Below are positions 58,822 through 64,000 of a stretch of DNA of 64,000 nt, piece after piece; positions within the stretch are counted from its first letter, which is position 1, and the number at the start of each line of letters is the position of its first letter. The stretch comes from Streptomyces neyagawaensis. GTDB taxonomy: Bacteria; Actinomycetota; Actinomycetes; Streptomycetales; Streptomycetaceae. Position numbers and translations under genes: made by a program. The stretch spans positions 62,001 through 126,000 of the forward strand of contig NZ_JAMGBG010000010.1 in the NCBI RefSeq assembly GCF_023516595.1, in the 5' to 3' direction. A model generated the notes under the pieces. It made no database searches. It saw nothing but the letters and a program-made list of their open reading frames with translations, and was not told where the DNA came from.

Positions 58822-60393
58822 ATGAAGAAACGCGCGACCGCCCTGTGCGGTGCCGCCGCTGTGCTGGCCGGGATGGTCACGGCGGTCCCCGCCGACGCGA
58901 GCGGCGGCTCAGCGGCCGCCCCGGTGGCGAAGCTCTCCTGGAAGAAGTGCGCCACCAGCGCGTATCCGACCCTCCAGTGCGCCTCCCTGAAGGTGCCGCT
59001 GAACCACGCCGACCCGCGGGGCAGGAAGATCACGCTCGCCCTGTCGCGCGTGCCGCACACCGCGAAGAAGTACCAGGGACCGCTGCTGGTCAACCCCGGT
59101 GGGCCCGGCGGCAGCGGACTCACCCTGGCCGGCTACCTCGCCTCCTCCCTGCCGAAGAAGGTGGCCGCGCAGTACGACGTCATCGGCTTCGACCCGCGCG
59201 GCGTCGGCGCCAGCAGGCCCGCCCTGAACTGCCGGCCGGCCCAGTTCGCGCCGGTGCGGCCCAACTCCTTGCCGGACACCGGCAAGACGGAGAGGGCGAA
59301 TCTGAAGCGCGCCGAGGACTTCGCCCGGGCGTGCGCCGCGAAGTACGGGGACGTGCTGCCGTACATCGACACGGTGAGCGCGGCCGAGGACATCGACGCC
59401 ATCCGCGCGGCCCTCGGCGCGAAGAAGATCAACTACTTCGGGTACTCGTACGGCACCTATCTGGGCGCCGTGTACGCCAAGCTCCACCCCAACCGGGTAC
59501 GGCGGGCGGTGCTGGACTCGGTCGTCGATCCCACCGGGGTCTGGTACGAGAACAATCTCCAGCAGGACTACGCGTTCGACGACCGCCACCGGGCGCTGAT
59601 GGCCTGGATCGCCAAGCACAACGCGACCTACCGGCTCGGCACCGATCCGCGGAAGGTCGAGGACACGTGGTACGCGATGCGGTCGGCGCTGGCCAGGAAG
59701 CCCGCGGACGGCAAGGTGGGCGCCTCCGAACTGGAGGACACCTTCTTGCCCGGCGGGTACTACAACGGCTACTGGCCCGACCTGGCCGCCGCGTTCGCGG
59801 CATTCGTGAACAAGAAGGACGACGACCCGCTCGTCGAGGCGTACGAGAACTTCGCCGCCGTCGACACCGCGGGCGCCAACGGCTACAGCGTCTACGCCGC
59901 GGTGCAGTGCCGTGACGCGCCCTGGCCGAGGGACTGGGACCGGTGGCGTGACGACAACTGGGGGGTGTACGCGAAGGCACCCTTCACGACCTGGAACAAC
60001 GCCTGGTACAACGCGCCGTGCGCGTTCTGGCCCACGGCGTCCCTCAACCCCGTGGACGTCTCCAACGACGCGCTGCCACCGGTCCTGATCTTCCAGGCCA
60101 CCGACGACGCCGCCACCCCGTACGAGGGCGGTGTGATGACCCATCACCTGCTGCGCGGCTCCAGTCTGGTGGTCGAGCAGGGCGGCGGGAACCACGGCAT
60201 CTCGCTGAGCGGGAACGCCTGCCTGGACCGGCATCTGGCCGCCTATCTGACCGACGGCACGGTGCCGCGCGGCACCGGCGAGGCGGACGCGGTGTGCAAG
60301 AAGCAGCCCGACCCCAAGCCACGGAAGGCCAAGGCCGCGCCCGCGACGTCCCGCGGCTCGACCCTCCACGGCCTGCTCGGCTTCCGGAGCTGA
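58822..60393 (+). CDS. Secreted S33 alpha/beta hydrolase (tripeptidyl aminopeptidase type)
   Basis: The 523-residue protein starts MKKRATALCGAAAVLAGMVT, a Sec signal peptide (about 1-27, cleavage near ADA-SGG). The alpha/beta hydrolase has the oxyanion turn LLVNPGGPGGSGLTLAGYL, nucleophile NYFGYSYGTYLGAVYAK, acid in IFQATDDAATPYEG and His in GGGNHGISLSG. This matches the Streptomyces Slp/Tap secreted peptidases that remove N-terminal tripeptides. ATAA at the ribosome region and a CTGGGAGA site lie just upstream. It is exported. Confidence 0.87.
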   Translation: MKKRATALCGAAAVLAGMVTAVPADASGGSAAAPVAKLSWKKCATSAYPTLQCASLKVPLNHADPRGRKITLALSRVPHTAKKYQGPLLVNPGGPGGSGLTLAGYLASSLPKKVAAQYDVIGFDPRGVGASRPALNCRPAQFAPVRPNSLPDTGKTERANLKRAEDFARACAAKYGDVLPYIDTVSAAEDIDAIRAALGAKKINYFGYSYGTYLGAVYAKLHPNRVRRAVLDSVVDPTGVWYENNLQQDYAFDDRHRALMAWIAKHNATYRLGTDPRKVEDTWYAMRSALARKPADGKVGASELEDTFLPGGYYNGYWPDLAAAFAAFVNKKDDDPLVEAYENFAAVDTAGANGYSVYAAVQCRDAPWPRDWDRWRDDNWGVYAKAPFTTWNNAWYNAPCAFWPTASLNPVDVSNDALPPVLIFQATDDAATPYEGGVMTHHLLRGSSLVVEQGGGNHGISLSGNACLDRHLAAYLTDGTVPRGTGEADAVCKKQPDPKPRKAKAAPATSRGSTLHGLLGFRS

Positions 60394-60397
60394 ACCG

Positions 60398-60417
60398 CCC
60401 CTGACGGCCCGTCGGGG
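60398..60417 (+). terminator. Possible terminator after the S33 peptidase gene
   Basis: CCCC-T-GACG and CGTC-GGGG arms form a short stem with one bulge and a 3-nt loop, directly after the stop at 60393. Only a modest hairpin. Confidence 0.4.
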
Positions 60418-60449
60418 GCCCTGTCACCGCCATGCCTCAGGATGGGGTC

Positions 60450-60848
60450 ATGAGTGAACCGACCAGGATCGCCGCCCCCGACGGTGTCGCCCCCGCCGCC
60501 CAGTACGCGCATGTCGTGATGGGCACGGGCCGCTTCGTTGCCGTGTCCGGTCAGGTCGCGCTCGACGAGGACGGCGAGCTCGTCGGCGAGGGCGACCCGG
60601 CGGCGCAGGCCCGCCAGGTCTTCGAGAACCTGCGGCGCTGCCTGACGGCCGCCGGGGCGACCTTCGACGACGTCGTCAAGCTCACCTACTTCGTCACGGA
60701 CACGGCGTACCTCCCGGCGATCCGCTCGGCCAGGGCCGAGCACATCCCCGACGACAGGCTCCCCGCATCGTCGGCGGTGCAGGTGACCGCGCTCGTCCGC
60801 CCCGAGTTCCTGCTGGAGATCGAGGCGTTCGCGGTGCTCGGCGAGTAA
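60450..60848 (+). CDS. ridA: RidA family protein (enamine/imine deaminase)
   Basis: The 132-residue protein starts MSEPTRIAAPDGVAPAAQYA. It has the RidA pattern: FVAVSGQVALDEDGELVGEG, AQARQVFENLRRCLTAAGAT, VVKLTYFVTDTAYLPAIRSA and RLPASSAVQVTALVRPEFLL with the conserved Arg (LVRPEFLLEIEAFA). RidA hydrolyses reactive 2-aminoacrylate-type enamines. It is close behind the S33 gene but probably transcribed separately. Confidence 0.88.
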   Translation: MSEPTRIAAPDGVAPAAQYAHVVMGTGRFVAVSGQVALDEDGELVGEGDPAAQARQVFENLRRCLTAAGATFDDVVKLTYFVTDTAYLPAIRSARAEHIPDDRLPASSAVQVTALVRPEFLLEIEAFAVLGE

Positions 60849-60888
60849 TCGAAAGGACCCCGAGCCGGCGCACACCTAGGGTGCCCCC

Positions 60889-61437
60889 ATGGATGATCTT
60901 CATGACCTCCGTGTCCGGCACATGGCCTTGGCCGACTGCCGTGCCGTCTCCGAGATCCGGGTCGGCGGCTGGCGCACGGCCTACGCGGGGCTCGTCCCGC
61001 AGTCGCACCTCGACGGACTGGACGTGGCCGAGGACGCCGAGAAGCGGCGCGGGATGCTCCTCAAGGCCGGCAACCCGGTGGTGAACCTGGTCGCCGAGCG
61101 CGCCGGGGAGGTGCTCGGCTGGGCGGCGTACGGGCCGTACCGGGACGGCGACATCCGCACCGGGGACGCCGAGTTGTACGCGATCTACGTACGGCCGGGC
61201 CATCTCGGCGGCGGCGTCGGCGGTGCGCTGCTGCGGACCTCCCTCGACCGCTGCCGGGCCGCCGGGTACCCCCGGGTGTTCCTGTGGGTGCTCAAGGAGA
61301 ACGCCCGGGCCCGGCGCTTCTACGAGCACCACGGCTTCGCACCGGACGGCGTCGAGGAACCGTTCGAGGTGGACGGGGTGGAGATACCGGAACTGCGGTA
61401 CGCCCTTTGGCTGGAGCCCGGCGAGAGCACGCCCTGA
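60889..61437 (+). CDS. GNAT acetyltransferase
   Basis: The 182-residue protein starts MDDLHDLRVRHMALADCRAV. Acetyl-CoA motif A: LYAIYVRPGHLGGGVGGALL (R-x2-G-x-G/A type), then VFLWVLKENARARRFYEHHG as motif B with FAPDGVEEPFEVDGV. The acceptor is unknown. TAGGGT (60877-60882) lies 6 nt before the ATG and no ribosome site is seen, so the mRNA is probably leaderless. Confidence 0.85.
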   Translation: MDDLHDLRVRHMALADCRAVSEIRVGGWRTAYAGLVPQSHLDGLDVAEDAEKRRGMLLKAGNPVVNLVAERAGEVLGWAAYGPYRDGDIRTGDAELYAIYVRPGHLGGGVGGALLRTSLDRCRAAGYPRVFLWVLKENARARRFYEHHGFAPDGVEEPFEVDGVEIPELRYALWLEPGESTP

Positions 61438-61539
61438 TCAGTCCGGTGGCCGCGTGACGCATGCACCCGCCGATCCGCACGCGGGGGCGTCTCCCCCTCC
61501 GGTCAGCACGGGCCGGGGGGCGGCGGCACCCCGCCGGCG

Positions 61540-62115
61540 TCAGCGCTGTCTCGGGATCCTGGCCAGGGCGTGCACCGCGGCCTCCGCCAGCGCCGGGTGC
61601 GCGAGCGCCTCGCCGAGGACCCGTCTGGCCCGGCTGTCGCCCAGCGCCCCGAGCCCCTCCACGCACGCGAGGGCCACCCGGCGGTAGGGGTCGTGCGGGG
61701 TGAGCCGGCGTTCGAGGGTGGTGATCAGCGCGGGCACGGCTTCGGGCGCCCGGAGCTCGACGAGCAGCCGGACCGGGTGCAGGGCATAGGCGACGCGCAG
61801 CTCGTTGGTGGCGAGGGCGGCGGCCGCGCGGGCGGTGCGGGGGTCGCCGAGCCGGGCCAGGGCGTGGGCGGCCGAGGCGCAGCGGGGCGGGTCGCGGTGG
61901 TTGAGGAGCAGGACGAGCGCCTCGAAGGCCCGCCGGTCCCCCGCGACACCGAGCCGGAACGCGGCCACCTCGCGGGCCCACAGGGGCTGTCCGGGCTCGG
62001 TGAGCACGGAGGCCAGCTCGTCGGTGTCCTCGATGGCGAGGAGCCGTTCGCAGCCGGCCGATCCGCCCGACTCGTTCCGCACACGCTCCGTGAGCGATCG
62101 CAACGCTTCGTCCAT
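61540..62115 (-). CDS. HEAT-repeat protein
   Basis: The 191-residue all-helical protein starts MDEALRSLTERVRNESGGSA. HEAT-type repeats follow from about 50: LWAREVAAFRLGVAGDRRAF, CASAAHALARLGDPRTARAA, LRVAYALHPVRLLVELRAPE and VALACVEGLGALGDSRARRV. Such proteins are scaffolds; no enzymatic motif is present. It is convergent with the GNAT gene and divergent from the dehydrogenase gene. Confidence 0.8.
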   Translation of the reverse strand: MDEALRSLTERVRNESGGSAGCERLLAIEDTDELASVLTEPGQPLWAREVAAFRLGVAGDRRAFEALVLLLNHRDPPRCASAAHALARLGDPRTARAAAALATNELRVAYALHPVRLLVELRAPEAVPALITTLERRLTPHDPYRRVALACVEGLGALGDSRARRVLGEALAHPALAEAAVHALARIPRQR

Positions 62116-62210
62116 ACCGTCGAGATTACGGGCGGGGCTTCCCTTCAGGGACCTACATCACAAAGACGAGGGCTGGCGCGCTCGTTACCCACCGGTTAAG
62201 CTCAGACGAG

Positions 62211-62225
62211 CGAGTGACCCACTCG
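62211..62225. promoter_or_regulatory. Candidate operator in the HEAT/dehydrogenase intergenic region
   Basis: CGAGTG-ACC-CACTCG (62211-62225) is a perfect 6-bp-arm palindrome in the 367-bp divergent gap. TTAAGCT upstream (62197-62203) could be part of a promoter. Nothing else was seen in the gap 62116-62482. A regulator for the fatty-acid-type dehydrogenase would be a plausible ligand, but none is encoded nearby. Confidence 0.4.
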
Positions 62226-62482
62226 TATTCGCTTCGACGGTCTGGTGACGCGGCCGTCGTGAGCGCAGTCGGTTCGGTACGCGCAGTACCGCAGTGCGAC
62301 TCGGCCTCGGGACAGGGCCGGTCGGTTCAGCCGTTCCCCCTGGGCGTGTGCACGCCCACGGCGGCGGCACCGGGCGTGTGCGCTCGCAGCCCGGCAGCAC
62401 CCGCACTCCACGCGCTGGTCGCGCCCTCGTCGGCGTACCCGGGCGCTTCCTCAGTCGTCACCCTCATCCCTGGAGTCCCGCG

Positions 62483-64000
62483 ATGGCCACTCCCGTTTCC
62501 GACTCGCCCCTGTCCCCGCAGTCCCCTCTCACCACCATCGCCGTCATCGGCCTCGGCACCATGGGCACCGGCATCGCCGAGGTGCTGACCCGGGCCGGCC
62601 GCGAGGTCATCGGCATCGACATCAGCGAGGCGGCCGCCGCCCGTGCCGTCGCGGCGCTGGAGTCCTCGACGGAGCGTGCCGTGGCACGCGGGCGGATCAC
62701 CGAGCGGGAACGCGGTGACGCCCTCGCCCGCTTCCGCACCTTCACCGACCTGCGGGCCGCCGCCGACGCCGACCTGGTGATCGAGGTCGTCCCGGAGTCG
62801 TACGACATCAAGCAGCAGCTCTTCCGGGAGTTGGACGCGATCGTGCGTCCCGAGACGGTGCTCGCCACCGGCACCAACGCCCTCTCGGTCACCCGGCTGG
62901 CCGCCGACTCCGCGCACCCCGAGCGGGTGCTGGGGCTGCACTTCTTCAACCCGGCGCCCGCGATGAAGCTGGTCGAGGTGGTCTCCTCGGTGCTCACCGC
63001 GCCGCAGGCCGTCACCGCCGTCACGAACCTCGCGCTCGACCTGGGCAAGGAGCCCGTCGCGGTCGGCGACCGGCCCGGATTCGTCGCCGACGGGCTGCTG
63101 TTCGGCTACCTCAACCAGGCCGCCGCGATGTACGAGGCCAAGTACGCCTCCCGCGAGGACATCGACGCGGCGATGCGGCTCGGCTGCGGTCTGCCGATGG
63201 GCCCGCTGGCACTGCTCGACCTGATCGGCGTCGACACCGCCCGCACGGTCCTGGACGCCATGTACGCGGCCTCGCACGACCGGCTGCACGCACCGGCGCC
63301 GATCCTCAAGCAGCTCAGTGAGGCGGGCCTGACGGGCCGCAAGTCGGGGCGGGGCTTCTACACCTACGAGGCGCCCGGCTCCGCCACCGTCGTGCGGGAC
63401 GCGCTGACGCCGCTGGAGGGGGTCGCCACGGCCGCCGGGCGCACGGTCCGCTCGGTCGGTGTGGCGGGCTCCGGGACCATGGCGTCCGGGATCGCCGAGG
63501 TGTTCGCCAAGGCCGGCTTCGAGGTCGTCCTGGCCGCGCGCACCGAGGAGAAGGCGCAGGCCGCCAAGGCGCGTATCGGCAAGTCGCTGTCGCGGTCGGT
63601 CGACAAGGGGCGGATGACGGTCGAGGCCGCCGCAGAGACCCTGGACCGGATCACCCCGGCGGGCTCGTACGACGCGTTCGCGGACGTCGACCTGGCGCTG
63701 GAGGCCGTGGCGGAGGACCTGGAGGTCAAGCGGCAGTTGTTCGCGACCTTCGACAAGGTCTGCAAGCCGGGGGCGATCCTCGCGACCACCACGTCCTCGC
63801 TGCCCGTTGTGGCCTGCGCCCGCGCGACCTCGCGCCCGCAGGACGTGATCGGGATGCACTTCTTCAACCCGGCGCCGGCGATGAAGCTGGTCGAGGTGGT
63901 CCGCACGGTCCTGACCGCCGAGGACGTCCATGCCACCGTCCGCGAGCTGTGCGGCGCCATCCGCAAGCACCCGGTGGACTGCGGCGACCGTGCCGGGTTC
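62483..64000 (+). CDS. 3-hydroxyacyl-CoA dehydrogenase, two fused modules (3' end outside window)
   Basis: The first 506 residues start MATPVSDSPLSPQSPLTTIA, with GGAG upstream. Module 1 (about 18-300): NAD site IAVIGLGTMGTGIAEVLTRA, HFFNPAPAMKLVEVVSSVLT with the catalytic His region, and DRPGFVADGLLFGYLNQAAA. Module 2 begins near 325: VGVAGSGTMASGIAEVFAKA and IGMHFFNPAPAMKLVEVVRT, cut after ending HPVDCGDRAGF. The two modules are homologous, so the gene arose by internal duplication. The enzyme oxidises (S)-3-hydroxyacyl-CoA, for example in beta-oxidation or hydroxybutyryl-CoA metabolism. Confidence 0.88.
   Translation, partial: MATPVSDSPLSPQSPLTTIAVIGLGTMGTGIAEVLTRAGREVIGIDISEAAAARAVAALESSTERAVARGRITERERGDALARFRTFTDLRAAADADLVIEVVPESYDIKQQLFRELDAIVRPETVLATGTNALSVTRLAADSAHPERVLGLHFFNPAPAMKLVEVVSSVLTAPQAVTAVTNLALDLGKEPVAVGDRPGFVADGLLFGYLNQAAAMYEAKYASREDIDAAMRLGCGLPMGPLALLDLIGVDTARTVLDAMYAASHDRLHAPAPILKQLSEAGLTGRKSGRGFYTYEAPGSATVVRDALTPLEGVATAAGRTVRSVGVAGSGTMASGIAEVFAKAGFEVVLAARTEEKAQAAKARIGKSLSRSVDKGRMTVEAAAETLDRITPAGSYDAFADVDLALEAVAEDLEVKRQLFATFDKVCKPGAILATTTSSLPVVACARATSRPQDVIGMHFFNPAPAMKLVEVVRTVLTAEDVHATVRELCGAIRKHPVDCGDRAGF

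Noticed and set aside
1..64000. CRISPR array, tRNA/rRNA genes, riboswitches or a biosynthetic gene cluster
   Set aside because: No spaced direct repeats of CRISPR type, no cloverleaf sequences and no PKS/NRPS genes were recognised by eye; a covariance-model search would be needed to exclude small RNAs.

Overview
The window is 64 kb of very GC-rich, gene-dense actinobacterial DNA, almost certainly a Streptomyces chromosome. The evidence is strong G/C third-position bias, many 4-bp ATGA/GTGA gene overlaps, GTG starts, leaderless -10 boxes, a gas vesicle cluster in the order gvpO-A-F-G-Y-Z-J-L-S-K typical of Streptomyces, an Rv2578c-type radical SAM gene, dispersed CTCCCCCA-type palindromes and many TetR regulators. 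No rRNA, tRNA, CRISPR array, prophage or intact transposase gene was seen.

Layout. 0-5 kb: GAF and PAS/GAF sensor proteins, a SigB/SigF-type sigma factor and a divergent ThDP-dependent pyruvate oxidase-like enzyme. 5-11 kb: an aromatic-catabolic operon (extradiol dioxygenase, FAH-family hydrolase, flavin monooxygenase, acetoacetyl-CoA synthetase, DoxX protein) divergent from a TetR gene. 12-15.6 kb: a DHA2 exporter between two paralogous TetR genes, followed by a miniature inverted-repeat element (MITE). 15.7-18.8 kb: a peroxide-defence operon (unknown protein, DyP peroxidase, catalase). 19-23 kb: small stress genes (DUF2795, CBS, DJ-1/PfpI, DinB-like, DUF6158, Vms1/eRF1-like), several behind SigB-type promoters. 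23-28.6 kb: ABC-F ATPase, a 1-kb non-coding block with a 214-bp tandem repeat, PAP2/lipid kinase, a methyltransferase and a small membrane protein. 28.6-38.4 kb: a co-directional run of NDH-2, transketolase, LigD polymerase and ten gvp genes. 38.6-45 kb: a broken LLM oxidoreductase, an SDR, a holin-like protein, a VOC protein, an arginase-family pseudogene split by a MITE, a C45 hydrolase, a GNAT and a LapA-like protein. 45-51 kb: a peptidase series S66/S9/M20/M55 and a methyltransferase. 51-57 kb: a SpoIIE phosphatase, an MFS transporter fused to three carboxypeptidase-regulatory-like domains, and an SRPBCC protein. 57-64 kb: an SOS-box radical SAM gene, a secreted S33 peptidase, RidA, a GNAT, a HEAT-repeat protein and a two-module 3-hydroxyacyl-CoA dehydrogenase cut by the window edge.

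Two themes stand out. First, promoters matching the Streptomyces SigB-family consensus (GNNT, 14-16 nt, GGGTAC) precede at least five transcription units, including a divergent pair sharing one GGGTACCC palindrome; the window also encodes a sigma factor of that family. Second, small non-autonomous repeats are eroding genes: a 195-bp MITE splits an arginase-family gene exactly at CTAG, a 36-bp palindrome breaks an F420-type oxidoreductase, and a related palindrome lies in frame inside the FAH-family gene.
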